A stretch of DNA of 64,000 nt, taken from Lamellibrachia columna. Taxonomy: Eukaryota > Annelida > Polychaeta > Sabellida > Siboglinidae. A model generated the notes under the pieces. The model saw nothing but the letters and a program-made list of their open reading frames with translations, was not told the DNA's origin and did no database searches. A program made the position numbers and the translations under genes. The stretch lies in assembly GCA_963662155.1 (NCBI GenBank), contig OY759261.1:42448556-42512555 (forward strand), in the 5' to 3' direction. Positions within the stretch are counted from its first letter, which is position 1, and each line of letters starts with the position of its first letter. Below are positions 37,726 through 51,300 of this stretch, in pieces.

Positions 37726-38320
37726 TGTAGGCCATTGCCTTGTGGTATTGCCGCAAGCTGACACATTCCAAAGAAATTATACTTATTGTCGATTCATGCG
37801 TGCCCTTTATGCAGACACCTAGAGATAACGTCCATTGAAAGTTGGTGACAACAGGCCGCACTACACGTCTATGGCGTGTCAAAGCAATGCTGGCCGATTC
37901 ACCGGCAGTGCACGCATTGCAATCACTGTACTGCCTAATTCACGTACGATACAATGAATACCGCGCGATGTTGCTTGCGAAATGTCTTGTTCGCTTGTGT
38001 CGATTAGATTAAGAAGTAATCAATAAAGGTTACCTGAAATAGCCCGTGGCTGCTCTGGTGGATAACATTTGTTGACGCTACATTTCAAACGTTTACTTAA
38101 AGTTCCCTTTTCTTTTTTGTCTTGTTTCGCTTCATTCACGAAAACAGCTAAACCTATGTAGAATCCACTACTGATTTGACTTCTCTGCAAACTGATCAAC
38201 TGAGCGCAGTTAGTTTGCTCCGAGTGCTGACTGGCAGCAATACAGGTAGTATTTCGCAATCCTTTGGCAACAGGATATGAAATCAGGAAGACATTGAGGT
38301 AATATTGTTCCAATTAATCG
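37726..38320. repeat. Old, rearranged copy of alpha-unit segments
   Basis: 37726-37910 is a diverged copy of 48240-48430 (GCCTTGTGGTA-TGCCGCAAGCT, TCTATGGCGTGTCAAAGCAA, TTCACCGGCA). 38130-38300 matches 48850-49000 in inverted orientation (GGATTGCGAAATACTACCTG on the minus strand). The minus-strand frame 38313-38020 ends near a CAG|GTAACC donor-like site but is built on this repeat. Confidence 0.7.
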
Positions 38321-38713
38321 ATTTCGTATTCACACTTTCGCAAGATCTCCATCTTAACAATCAAGGTTCATTATATTGATGATTTTCACAAAAGTAAGCT
38401 TACGCATTCTTTTTTAAGCGGTTTGTGTTACTTAAATTATTCACGCACTACAAATTTTAGCGTCAAAGAACATGATTCGGTAGACCTTAAATATATGTAG
38501 TTTCTAGACTATAGTACTATCATATGTATGAAGTGATTAATCGTACACTTGAAAACATATAGCTTTTATCAAAGTGAAAACATTGTCCAATAACCATGAC
38601 TATTGACGGGATCATGTGGGACAAGACGCATCTTTAATAATAATAAAATACGATATTTAAATAGCGCCATAATCATCTAGTGCTTCATGGTGCTGTACAA
38701 TAGTATAGAAATG

Positions 38714-38765
<52 letters not shown>

Positions 38766-40400
38766 ATTAATACTACAGCAGAAATTATTTTATGCCTATA
38801 TCATGCCTACCGGAGGCACGTTTAGTGTTGCATTTCAATGTGAACAAGAGAAGAAACGAGATGGCAGAGGTGAGTCGTCTGTCAACACAACCAATAATAA
38901 TAATGGTCAGCACATTTGTCTAATAAGACTGACATCAGCAGAGGAAATTTTAGTTATACGAATAGCTGAACACAACGCCCATTGATAAACATTTGTATTT
39001 AAACTAACAAGTAACGCTTACATTTGACGTTACACCAAGTTCGTACACAAGCGTTAATAATGCAAGAAATAACTACATACTTTTTAACTTGTCACTAGCG
39101 TTTACATAATGCATAGTCGCAGTGTTAGAGTACATTGACTAACTACAAATTACACAAAATACTGTAACTCAGATTCAGTAAGTAACTCAGATTCATGTGG
39201 TAGCAATGCCGGAGCTTGTCAGGTGGCACTGGTAGTGCTGTGATCGGTAAGTCGACCAAAACGTGTACACACAGAGGCCCGTTTATAGGGGGTGCCTTTA
39301 ACGGTCCATAGCAGCTGACAAAGACCTTCTATAATAAAAATGTGCATATGCCTGTAAAGCTGAATAAACGTACATTGCTCTGATGTACATCGTATTTTAT
39401 TTCTTTAGGTAAAAGTATTTTGTTTTTTAAGGTAAATATGTCACGATTGTCGCAAATCTGGGATTCACCTTGATTCACGAAAAAAACAATTGTATGTCTT
39501 TCGTTGATAATTTCTCAACACAAAAATATTTTTTTTATTTTGGATAGGTCTGGCTAGTGAAGTACTGTACAACTAAAACAACCCTATATCACTGTCCTCT
39601 GAAGCCAAGAATTATCTAGCTACGAGAACATTAGGTGGCGCCACACACAGGTCAGAATAATAAATTATGCAATGTTCTAGCCCGCTGTTGTTTCAAGTTC
39701 GTCTTTCTCGTTGTAGTTGTTAAAAGTTCATAAAGATAATTTTTTCAAGTACGTGTGTAAGTAGTAATTGATCTATCGAACTATATTATTGTGTAGCAGT
39801 GTATGTTTGAAGTTCTGGAGTGTTTTGCTCATTTTGGTGGGAGATAAAACATGTAAACAAACTTGCAAAGTGACAGCGTGACTGACCTGTCAAAGGATGT
39901 CCCAACTGACAAGACGAGGAAAGCCATTCATTACTGGCATTAGCTCAAGGCTGACGGTCTTACACTTGGAATGTTAATATGATTTACACTGTGCTTTCTG
40001 ATTGCTTTTCATTATAAGTATTGTTATAACCGTGGATACGACTTATGTATAGTGACTAATGACTGTAATGTAAAAAAAATTAGGCAAACTTTTTCCAATT
40101 TGGGTATGATGAAAATGTATGAAACTGTCTGTGTCACATGACATTAATAAGGAATGTGAGATATTAATTAAAAAACCTGTTCGTTTTTTAAGTTTCATAC
40201 TATGATTTTAAAGCCAACATTTATTAATATAAAAGGTTATCATTTTAATGTGTCAGAACGGTTATTCACTCAACAATCCACACATATTGATATGATGAGA
40301 AAGTGGACACCAACGTACTTGTAATGTACTTATTTATAGTAGTTGTTTCTTACTTTAAGTACTAACACACCCTGATAACGCAATAAGTGTGACAATATAA
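38321..40400. other. No gene recognised
   Basis: AT-rich, with a (TA)n tract at about 38720-38770. No domain, RNA gene or paired splice sites seen. Confidence 0.4.
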
Positions 40401-40404
40401 GCTT

Positions 40405-42300
40405 ACAGTTCATTCTACATGATACACATGTCAACTATTCATCTTGCATCCGCATGTGTTCAGCTGTGAACATGCAGGCTTCTGTAAAAAATCTGCATAA
40501 TAGTTTGCAGTTAAAAAATCTTGTAAAAATACTTCGGAACGCACTGTACTCGAGGTGCGTTAGGTGTTCTCATATCTGCCACCAGAGAGCTACTAAACAA
40601 CAGCGATTGCTGCCCGCTACACCAACTCAATGAATGCTGTCGAAGCCCTGTGTGCTTGCAGCACTGTCTTATACACCAATGTGCAGTTTATGGAACTTAT
40701 TAAACTTATTATGCTAGCATCAACGTGTATTACTTTTAAATGTCACACCCTGTTGATTTTTAAACTGAATAAAACACATGTATGTATACCATTATGGAAC
40801 AGATCTACTACCAATAGGCCTACGAATTAAAAATGATAACCTGGATCTGAGCAGCAAAAAGCGTATATGATTTGACAAACGTAGTATGTAAGCTGATAAA
40901 ACACAGAAAACGACAATAGGTAGAATTAATAATTGTTTAACTTCGCCTTTCAACCGATCTCGACCGAAGCATAAATTTATTACGCACCACTTAACATCGA
41001 TTCATCATTTCATATGCGGATGACGAATTCATATTTTCGCATACCGGTAAAGCCTTGGGTTAGGAATTTGGCATGTTGGTTTCGCGTCGCAAAAACGATT
41101 AATGTTGTAATGGAAGCATGTCATTTCACCCAAGTGTTAAGTTGGTATTGCATATTAAATGCATTTAAAACTGTTTTTCTGATTCTTACGCGACGCGTAT
41201 TTGTGAATCTCGATTGCAATTTACAAACCGTCGAAGCGAAACCAGCGACAGCGATTGATGTCAGCGACTACGCAAAACAAACAACACGTTGATACTCGTT
41301 CATTGACATTGTTCGCCTAATGTTTCTTGAGAATTGTCAAAGCAATTCTAAGTAGGTTTAAGCAGGCCCATTTGGCTTTTTCCCCTGGCGCATAATAACG
41401 AGGCGCGACTGTACATAATAATGCTAATGACCTATACATGTCAAACATGCTTAGAAGACAGAGTTAAAAAAATTCTCTGTAGGGTATATACTGTGGTTTT
41501 TTTAGTTTTTACCAACTGATCCCGTATAAGTGTACACAATAAGGAAAAATAGCAATGTCTACAGCACTCTTGCAACCACAATAATGGCTGCACTGGTGAG
41601 AATATTGAGTACCTCCATAATATGTCAAAAAAATTACATTAACATTAATATTAGTAATTTTGTTTAGGCCAAGTACACTTTTTTGGTCAAAGCAGAAAAA
41701 CGTGTTTTGAAAACATTGATGGGGGTGTCTTTAAAGTGCTCTAACATGAAAACTAATTAACATACAATAGATACCATGATGTATCTTAATAATAGACCTT
41801 TCCACTAATGTTCATCCTACATGATACACATGTCAAATGTTCATCTTGCATCAGCATGTCTTCAGCTGTGCCTGTGAACAGGCTTCTGTAACATCTGCAT
41901 AATAGTTTGCAGTTAAAAAACCTTGTAAAAATATTTTTCATACAAATAATATTAATAATGCTAATAACCTATACATGGCAAACATGCTTAGAAGTAGACA
42001 CTGAGTTTTTAAAATGTCACTGTAGGGTATATACTGTGTTTTTTTTTACTTTTTACCAACCGCCCCTGTAAAAATTTGCTAAATAAGTGAAAAATAGCAA
42101 TACTTACAGCTCTCTTGCAACCAAAATAGTGGATGCACTGGTATGAACATTTGCTACTTCCACAATATGTCAAAAAAATACATTAATGTTAATATTAGTG
42201 TATTTTTTTAGGCCAGGTACGCTTTTTTGATCAAAAAAGTAAAATAAACGTGTTTTGAAAACGTTGACGGGGGGTGTCTTTAAAGTGCTCTAACATGAAG
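40405..42300. repeat. Local direct duplications (two modules, two copies each)
   Basis: Module 1: 40405-40530 and 41809-41940 (ATGATACACATGTCAA, CATCTTGCATC, AATAGTTTGCAGTTAAAAAA). Module 2: 41420-41760 and 41949-42300 (AATAATGCTAAT-ACCTATAC, CTGTAGGGTATATACTGTG, GGGGGTGTCTTTAAAGTGCT). The copies are clearly diverged. No coding content seen. Confidence 0.8.
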
Positions 42301-42592
42301 CCATATGATACAACTAGAGAACTCGTCTAAATACTCAAAATGACAGACAGTCCAATCGAATGGAATATCGATACAAGATCAGCACATGTACAACATTATT
42401 AGTAGCAACATCGCTTAGCACATACCCGATCCATCACTGAATAACTTCAGAATGGTTATTTTGAATAGTCAACCTCGCGCGTTGAACGACAAGTCAAGGC
42501 GGACATAACCTCTGACCTCGTCACAAGAGATCTACCGTAAGTACGCGAAAATAGAATACACATGAAAATGCGGTCATTAAAATATTAAAATA

Positions 42593-42645
42593 CACGCACG
42601 CACGCACGCACGCACGCGTGTGTGTGTATATATATATATATACTG
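42593..42645. repeat. (CACG)n-(GT)n-(TA)n compound microsatellite
   Basis: ACGCACGCACGC, then GTGTGTGT, then TATATATATA, just before the duplicated block. Confidence 0.93.
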
Positions 42646-42825
42646 AAATTCAGATGAAAAGTGGCCTCAAGTGCACTAAAAGCGAGATAAAAAAAGAAGG
42701 ATATATATATAACAAAAGAAAGAAACTTATTAATAAAAACATGATTTATCTGGTGGTCATGGTAACCAGGAAATAACGCTAGGCCCTACGAGATATATCA
42801 CCTGACTAGGCGTGCCTTCACCCAC

Positions 42826-44995
42826 ACTTTATGGGCTCGAGCCTAGCTGTAGGCTGTTATTTCGCAAGTCACCATCTCCCAGCCAGGCATTAACCTACGC
42901 TCAGTACCATGACCACCAGAAGATGAAAACAGTCACATTTGATCTGTTTAAGACCGATATGATTTTAAACATGTGATCCATAAGAAAAGCATTCACACAT
43001 GTCTTGAATGCAGTCATATGTTTAGAGAGGCAGGGAAAGCGGATGCTGGGAGGGAGTTCCACAGTCGACTCGTCCTAGGTATGTATGAGCCGAGATGTAA
43101 CTCTGTATTTGACCAAGGAATACGTACACAATATGGATGTTCATCGATCTTAAGCAGGCGAAGCGCTTTCTCCTGCAGCCTATCTAGCAACTTCAAAGAC
43201 GTATAGTTCCTGCTCCATTCCAGATTAGGGAAGCATATTCTTTAAGAGGTCGTATATAAGCCTTGTAGATGTTCATACGAGCTTGGTGGGGAAGGAGGTT
43301 TCTAGAACGGCCCAGGATATAGAGACGCTTTTTGGCAATACATGTGAAGTGCTGTGACCAGGACAATATCTTGGTGATAGTGACACCCAGAAGAGTTATA
43401 CTATCTGTAGGCTGTAATTCCTTATCTATAAAGTTGAGTGGGGGGATGATTCTGGCGTCTTTTCCTGATGATGATCATCTCCTCTGTTTTGCTGGCATTT
43501 AATGTAATGTAACACACCAACTGTCAGCCCACGCTTCGATTTTATTCAAGCCAATTCATCGTTAAACATCAGAAAAAGTAGAGGACCAAGAATACTCCCC
43601 ATGGGGGACAACAACAGATATATGCTTTGCTGATGATGTAGCGCCATCAAGTAAAACAGACTGCTGTGTATTATTACGAGGTGTCTTGCCCCCAGTAGGC
43701 ATGAAATAGGCATATCTTAATTCCCGCTTTAATATTTATTTCCGCCTATTTTGTGTCAATACGTAGAATTGTTTGTACTAATGATGAATAAAAAACACGG
43801 TGTTAAATGCATCGGTGTGTTTGAGTGCAACATTGCAAATATAAAATTTTTCCATCAGCCAAGCAGTGAAACTTAAAATGCACATTATTGTCGTAACAGT
43901 CTATTTCGTCTGCATGAGCTTTCGGACAGAATATGCACTAGGTGGCAGCATTGCATTCATCTACCAGAGAGATACAGCAACTGCATATAATGTTGGAAAT
44001 ACGAGGGGGCGTCTTATCCCACGGCGGCTCCTCACCCCACCCTACCCTAATTGTATTAACGCGATCAATCACGCATTGGCATAACTTATGTATACGCAAC
44101 TTAGCCGATTTACAGGGCAGAAAAAGCCCAGTCAAGTGTTGGTAGAGCAATGCCAATGGCAGTGCTGGATGCCTCCCCCCAAAGAAAACCATGTAGCACT
44201 GCCCGTTTCACTAAGCATTCATACCCTGCGAAAGAAATGATAAAATGCCGACTTTTGACATATCCGGTCGGATGTTATTCATATCAGGTCATCATCCATG
44301 CCAACCCAAGCGTACCGCGGCATAATGGATTCGCCACAGTGACCCACTGTGTGGGAGTGTTTCATCTGTAAACTTATCAACTGAAGGCAGTCAGTGCTCA
44401 CTGGCAACAATAGAGGTAGTATTTCGCAATCCTCTAACAGCAGGATATAAAACCAGGAAGACTTACAGGTAATTTTTTTCCAATAAATCGATTTCGTCGA
44501 AGATTGATTTGTTCACTCTTCTGATCAAGATATCCGTCACAATTTTGCGCGATCGATCATTTTCGATTATATTCATTCCGAATTGCATTCCCTGTCGTTC
44601 TATAACCTATCTGTCCGATGTCGTGACAATACAATGGGTACAAACATGACAGGAAGAGAGATGGCTTCTGATTGGCTATTTTGCCCCCTACTCCGAGCTA
44701 CTGGCCAATGAGAGGTTTTGCATTATTAACTCTTATTAAACAAAAACCAAAACATTGTTTTGCATATTTCGCAAAGAAAATGGCTATATGGCCTACAGTG
44801 TAGTCAAATTGTTTGGTGAACGTGATGTTCGTCAACCAGGACATAGATTGCTATCTCTCTTATTATCTGGAACAGCCTAAAGCGGACCGGATACGGAATA
44901 ATGACACGACAAAACACAAGAGCAAATGTAGATAACATAGTACGTATGTCCGGCAGCACTGCACTGATCAACAGGCTCTGGTACATGTAATATAA
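42826..44995. repeat. Segmental block B, copy 1 (first part)
   Basis: Matches 58168-60335 base for base over long stretches. Contains a minus-strand LINE relic, then noncoding DNA. The large block continues, with interruptions, at 46735-46915 and from 47481 onward. Confidence 0.92.
42930..43640 (-). pseudogene. LINE reverse transcriptase C-terminal part, degraded (block B copy 1)
   Basis: Minus strand from about 43610: M-G-S-I-L-G-P-L-L-F-L-M-F-N-D (box following PQG), then ITLLGVTITKILSWSQHFTC, KKRLYILGRSRNLLPHQARM, LLDRLQEKALRLLKIDEHPY, and PRTSRLWNSLPASAFP near 43025. Multiple stops and frameshifts. Same relic at 58.26-58.99 kb. Confidence 0.8.
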
Positions 44996-45420
44996 ACCCA
45001 CATGACATCGTCTGCAAATCCTCGCGCATTTCTCGTGGCAAGCCGCGAGAATTTGTTTGCCTACGGAAGCCGCGGGAAATGCGAGAAGATTGCTGACGAT
45101 ATGATGTTTTAGGTTTCATATGGTTAAGTCAACTTTATGTCGTGACCCGATCCGACGGTCATGATGTTACCTTTTACGGAAGCTGATATTTGTACAGCGG
45201 CACATTTCATTTGATGGCGTAACAGTAGTGCGTCAACCTGACGAGACGATTTCTTGATTTTTGTTTCTCTGACGCTTGATAAAAGATCCCTTATGCGAAT
45301 ACCGATGTTTTTTACCAAAATATATTTATATTTATACGTATATTATACACATTCCTTCTCATGTTCTCGTTAAGGCTGGTACGTGTTTATGTAAGAGCTT
45401 TTAATTCTTTGTAAAATGTA
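44760..45420. repeat. Old copy of the alpha 3' segment
   Basis: Diverged match to 50625-51640 (ATTGCTATCT-TCTT, GATCAACA/CTGTAGTATG region, GACGAGACGATTTCTTG, ACACATTCCTTCTCATGTT) but lacking the ~350-base AT-rich stretch at 50945-51300 of the alpha copies. Confidence 0.75.
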
Positions 45421-45656
45421 TTGTTTTATTACATGTTTGAGTTACCTCTGTCATTGGGGTTGACAGTTATACGCAGCAGTGGAGCGTAGGTAGTTCGAGC
45501 AGTCAGCTTTGCTTGGACACCCACCGGAACCCGTGACAACCGTAACCAAATTGTTATGACGTCGACCACCCTCAATGCCATTTCCTCTTACACCCCAAAT
45601 CGCTTAGGACGCGGTCTGAGTAAGAAATCGTGATAACATCAACGCCGCGGGGAACC

Positions 45657-45880
45657 AATGTGGGACATGAAGGCAATTAATTAATACAATGTGGGACATG
45701 ACGTCAATACAATGTGGGACATGAAGTCAATACAATGTTGGACATGAAGTCAATACAATGTTGGACATGAAGTCAATACAATGTGGGACATGAAGTCAAT
45801 ACAATGTGGGACATGAAGTCAATACAATGTGGGACATGAAGTCAATACAATGTGGGACATGAAGTCAATACAATGCCAGT
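45657..45880. repeat. 23-bp minisatellite, ~9 copies
   Basis: Unit ATACAATGTGGGACATGAAG plus TCA, with G/T variation in TGTGGGAC or TGTTGGAC. Confidence 0.95.
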
Positions 45881-46494
45881 TGTAGATTAAACAACGCACA
45901 CTGGTCAAACCTAGCGCCCGTCTGTCGCTGTGGCATATATTAGCCGCGACATATCAGGGCAAATATGCGATGCAGGAGTTCTGATTACATAATTACCCCT
46001 GACAAATCGACCTGTTGAAACGTGGCACTTTCGTTAGCTGTGCTAACCAATGACATTGCGAGCACGGAGAACTTAGGCCTACATATGGGAACTTGACTCT
46101 AATCTGCTGCGGTCCGGTCGCGGGAACAGTCTTTGGAGCTTGGAGGCGGACCCGTCTAGTTTCCAGAAGCACGTCGACCGAGACAGCAAGTGAGACAGCG
46201 TGCAAATGATTCAGCCTACATCCGCATACGGCGTGTGATAAAGTGACAACTCCACGTTTCAACAGTTCAATCTGCCAGGGATACTGTAGTACTACTACTG
46301 TCTGGTGTTTTCTAGGTGATGTAAACGGACAACAAACCATTGACCCCCACCCTTCCCAACGACCCTCACATTTCCCGCGTCCAATCACCCCGTCTCTTAT
46401 CTCTTCTCACCGCCTGTTCCTCTTCACGCCGTTTTACGAACCGTCTTGTGTCACTACACACAGTCCAGTTCCCATTCACACTGTCGCACGACCT

Positions 46495-47500
46495 TCAACA
46501 TCACCCTATGATGACACCAAGATTCCGCACATTATGAGACAAACCATCGCCGATGTGTACTGCATGTAGCTCGGAACCGAAGATAATGACCTCCGTTTTG
46601 TCATTAGTCAATTTCAGGAAATTGGAGCTCATCCACACCCTGATTTATGCCACACGCCCCTCAATACGCTGGACAGCCGCGGTGACGTCCATCTGAAGAG
46701 GTTTCACTGGGAGGTAAATTTGGGTATAATATATATCTATAGAGGTCGAACATCAGATTGTACTTGCTAATGACCTTGGCAATAGACGTGTGTAAATAAA
46801 AACAGCCGGGGCCGAGCACCGAGCCTTGGGGGACACCATATGCAAAGGGACGGACAGGCGATGATGCATCATGTATGTGAACGGACTGAGTTTTGTCACT
46901 CATGTATGATGTGAATCATTTTTTTATGGGCCACAACCACATCCTGTGACAGCCTATGCAACAGTATTGTGTGGTCGACAGTGTCAAACGCAGCTGATAG
47001 GTCAAGCAGCACCAGAATAGTGACTTTTCGATTATCTATTGCTTTCAAGATGTCGTTCTGCATGCGTAATAAATTCGTCTCAACGCTGTGATTAGGTTTG
47101 TATGTACAGTGATAGGGCTCACTGAGAATGTGCTCTGACATGTGAGCCTATAGTCTCGCTGCTACAACACGTTCTATTATCTTAGATAAAGAGGGCAGAT
47201 TCGACACGAGTCTGTAGTTATTCAGAGTGCTTTCTTCAGACGAGCTGGTACTACACCAGATCTCAGAGAAAGGTTTATGACAGCAGTGACCAAAGGAACC
47301 AACTCATGCGCGCAGTCTCTGAGAAGAAATTTCGTAATGGGATCAAGTTCACACGATTTCACCGGCGATGACCGCAGCAGATTGCTGATTTCCGCCTGAG
47401 TGGCAGGCTCAAAAACAGTCAACTGACATACTGGCAGCGCTTTTTCAACGGGGCTATCGACATGGTTGGCGTTATGAGTAAGTCCGGAGCGAATTGTTGA
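46495..47500 (-). pseudogene. LINE reverse transcriptase (L2/CR1-like), fragmented
   Basis: Minus strand in order: SPVKSCELDPITKFLLRDC, VINLSLRSGVVPARLKKAL (about 47230), HILSEPYHCTYKPNHSVETN, KVTILVLLDLSAAFDTVDHT (about 47000), AYGVPQGSVLGP (about 46830), then WMSSNFLKLTNDKTEVIIFG and VRNLGVII (about 46510). Frameshifts and stops separate the pieces, and the catalytic (F/Y)ADD box is lost. Copy 2 (60445-60640) keeps only the PQG part. Confidence 0.83.
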
Positions 47501-48000
47501 GATCTTTTCGCAGAAACAGTCGGAGAAACGCGTTGCAACCGTGTCGAATGATTCTTCATCCTAATGATGGTTTTGCGTCAGTATTTATATTAATGTGAGG
47601 GTGTTTCGTCCGGAGGAGTTTTTGTATGTTTGTTTGGGGGATTTTTGTTCGGACGGTGTTATGTCCTGGATTCTTACGCTATAGCTGCACATTTTGTTGG
47701 GGCAGTTATACTTCGTTCTTTGCTTAAGAATTGCATCAACGTAATATAACAAAACTAAACTTGATCCGCGTCGACAGCAACACCATCGCTGTGCAAACGG
47801 TACGCAACATTACCTCAAACATTTGTCGATATTACGCCAACCATCTGATAACATTACTTGCTTCCAGCTGTCATGCAACCTTGAAACAGCCATGTTGTAA
47901 TCACTCTCCTACACAAACACACGTATACAATACATGCTTTATTGAAATATTAAGTATGAGTGAAGCTATAATTTTCTGACGCCACACACAAGAGGACTGG
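47481..48000. repeat. Block B, copy 1 (second part), before alpha 1
   Basis: AGTCCGGAGCGAATTGT through to CACACACAAGAGGACTGG; near identical to 60641-61160. The frame at 47731-47979 recurs at 60891-61139 with a few substitutions and is not otherwise gene-like. Confidence 0.9.
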
Positions 48001-48237
48001 GGCTAAATGATTATTGCAGTATCACACAAAAAGGAGACAAAGGAAAGTGCAAACAATCGCGAATAATTCGCTGGTTCGGTGGTTCGGTGGCGGGGGGGGG
48101 GGGGTGTTGAAAACGCGTTGACATTGCTAGCAAAAATAGCGACTCTTCAATACATCCTAAACATAGGAGAACTCGAAAATCAAACAAAAGGATTAAATGT
48201 AACCAGCTACACGTGGAATATGTTTATAATGCAGCAG

Positions 48238-48612
48238 TCATGTTGGCATTTGCCTTGTGGTAATGCCGCAAGCTGATACATTCCAAAGAAATAATACGTA
48301 TTGCCGACTCATGCGTGCCTTGTGTGCGGACACATATAGAACTGATAATATCAGCTGAAAGTCAGTGGGAACAGACCGCACGATACGTCTATGGCGTGTC
48401 AAAGCAACGCTGGCATATTCACCGGCACTGCTTGACTCGTACAAAGCCGCACACAGCTGAAGCATGGCATTTATGATGTCGAAACATAGGCCTACATTGA
48501 CGGGGCATGTCACTGTGTTTAACCATTCATGGAGACTGAGACTAAGTGCTGGGCTGGCCAAATGGCTAAGTGGCAGAATATTCCCGTCCTGGAAGAAGTT
48601 GAAGTTAATCAA
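48238..48612 (-). other. Conserved 124-codon frame in alpha 1 (uncertain coding)
   Basis: Frame from MINFNFFQDGNIL through R-H-R-R-I-V-R-S-V to the end. It recurs in alpha 3 with few changes and in alpha 2 with a different C-terminus because alpha 1 and 3 share an extra AACTG. No domain recognised. See the finding on frame conservation. Confidence 0.2.
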
Positions 48613-50944
48613 TATATTTGATAAGAAATTACTGTTTCTAATTGTATTTCTGTAATGGTATATATCAACGAAAGAGAAACAAACCTATTGGTTGGTCTTT
48701 CCTTTATTTATCGTAATTAAATATCGTGTCGACTACGACTACGACTACGACTACGCAGACATGCTCGGTTCGAGCGCTTGCCGGACAAAGCCGATTGGCC
48801 GTTGGGCTGCGTCGAGCATGTCTTCCGGATTTCTATGACTTCCGGATTTCATATCCTCCTGCAAAGGATTGCGAAATACTACGTGTATTGTTGCCAGTCA
48901 GCACTCGGGGCACAATAACTGCGCTCATTTGATCAGTTTACAGATAAAAAAAATAAGTAGTGGATACGTGGGTTTAACTCTGTTCATGAATTATGAAGTA
49001 GGCCACGACTACTAAATTGGTATAATTTTCAAAATGTGTATGCACCATTTTATCACCAGAGAGCATTTCCCCCGTCAGTTGGTGAAGACAACAGCAGCTG
49101 CCAAACTGCAGACATGTATTTCTGGTTTAACCACATATCTACCAGCGCAAAAGTTGGGCACGAATCGACACACAACACCACGTCTGAAAGATTTATATCT
49201 GGTGAACTTTAGCGGAGCTACGGGAGCTGGCCCTGTGTAGTCAAAGCCGTGTGTATTTTATTCAACATTTCCTTGTTTGGACTTCCTTGTTGTATGTTTC
49301 ACTTTTTATGTCTACTTCCTTTTCTGAGGCTTCGTGAGTAGTGGTCCGGCCTAAAGTAGTAAATATTTCTAGCATTACAGTGTACTCATAAGTCACAGGG
49401 GCATTGCATTCAATACATTGCCATAACTAATAATACACAATAACATAAATTCACCATGTTTACGTATGCTTGACTTTGATAGGTGTATACAAGTTGACCT
49501 GGGGTGGAAGTCCTTCTCTGACTATAATTATTACTACACTCATTACTCCGATGGGGGGTATTCAATACGTCGCCAGTATACCATCCTTGAGACATATTCC
49601 ACGTTTTATGGGTATGCGCAACGCGTTTGGGTAATTAAGGATATGCATTTATATTTCATTTCTTGGCAATTTTATGTAACATTAATCTATGAATAATATA
49701 TGTTAGTGAATTAATCTATGTCATAATTTATATCATTTGGTTGCATTCCAACTAGAAAAGGGTATAATTTTAATAGATGTCTTAAACGTGTTTCATCAGT
49801 TAGATACATTCTCAAGGATGGTATATTGGCACCGCATTGAGTGGCCCCCGTGTTTAACGTTAAGAAAGATAACCTCACTACAATTTATATTACTTGCGTT
49901 TAACTGAAGAACGTGTCTGATCGTGTCTATTCTTTAAACTAACTATTGACTCTGTATATCTGTTTCCTCTTATCTCATTTAGTCTCACAATTTTATTGGC
50001 GTGCCCGGGGCCCATGGTGATGGTTGTATTTTAAAGCAAATGTCTAAATTCCACCGATTACCCCGGGTGTGGGGATATTACGAAGGCACCTACGTGAAAG
50101 TTTGACATACAGATTACGTTACTCAGAACAATAGTACATACAATTGTTAACGTGTTTTCTTCGATTGCTGTTGTGATCTACGTCAAACGTCCACATACGA
50201 ACACAGGCAGTTGTACACGACTGTTGGAGTGTGAAGTTGTGATAGCCATTGGCGTTGGAAGTAGTTAATCAAGTACCACCGAGTTCAACGGAAACCATTG
50301 CACGGAAAACACAACTATTTCACAGAAAAAAATATAATTTTAAACGTTCTGCGTTCTCAAATTTTTACCGAAATTATGAAATCGCCTGCAGTAGCCGCGT
50401 GTCCAATGATCTTTCCGGAACAACAATACATATTTTAATCTGCCTAAATTTCCCTCTTTCCTGTCTCCATTTCTAACCTAATAGTTGCATTCTACTTCCT
50501 CCATGCAATCCGTCTTCGAACCTCTTATCTTACATCAATCCCTTGGCTCATATCCAACAACCTCTCCCTCTTTTCCTGAATAAATGTGTCACTTATACAG
50601 TCATACATATTTCGCGAAGAAAATAGCTCTATGGCCTACAGTGTGGACTAATTGTTTGGCGACTCTGATATTCGCCAACCAGGACATAGATTGCTATCTG
50701 TCTTGTTATATGGTACTTCCTAGCACTGGCGTGGGATACGAATTCAACAACACAATGACAAATGTAAATAACATAGCGCACGTTATCTTGGACAGCCGGA
50801 AATTGTGTTATCACTGTTGACCATCATAACCCGTCGATGTGTGCGGGAAAGAAACGTGTATAGTACATATGTCCGGCAGCACTGATCAACCTGTAGTATG
50901 AAGCCCATAACATGACATCGTCGGCAATCCTCGCACATTTCTCG

Positions 50945-51300
50945 CACATCAATCCTCTGCAAAACAATCTATTAATTGTTTATAGACAATTCCATTGGAT
51001 TTTTGAGGACGCAGCTGTGTAGAAAATATTCTAAAGAATTTCTATCGAATATGCCATAGATTTGTTTTAGAATATTCTATGGGATTTGTTTGCACATAGC
51101 TATATAATTTGTAATTTCTACTCTTTCTATGCCATATTCTATTACGTTGTGTAGAATTACATAACACTGTATACAAATATATTGAAAATTGAAGTAGATA
51201 TAGACTATTTCTGTAGTATTCTACAGTTTGCAATACAAAAATCTACTATACTCTGCAGAATTCTATAGATTTTTTTTTAGATTTCTATGATTTTTTGCTA
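50945..51300. mobile_element. AT-rich insertion, MITE-like (alpha 1)
   Basis: Present in alpha 1 and alpha 2 (55094-55450), absent from the related segment at 45033-45060, so it looks like an insertion. Its ends carry short complementary words (GCAAAACAATCTA near the start; reverse complement GCAAAAAATCATA at the end). The interior is rich in ATTCTATAGA-type words. No coding capacity. Confidence 0.45.

Noticed and set aside
43878..44084. Short frame with a signal-peptide-like start (MHIIVVTVYFVCMSF), repeated at 59231-59437
   Set aside because: The second copy is part of block B, so conservation is uninformative. The overlapping minus-strand frame is equally open and no homologue is recognised.
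45658..45880. Possible CRISPR-like or regular spaced array
   Set aside because: It is a plain 23-bp minisatellite with no distinct spacers, in a eukaryotic genome.
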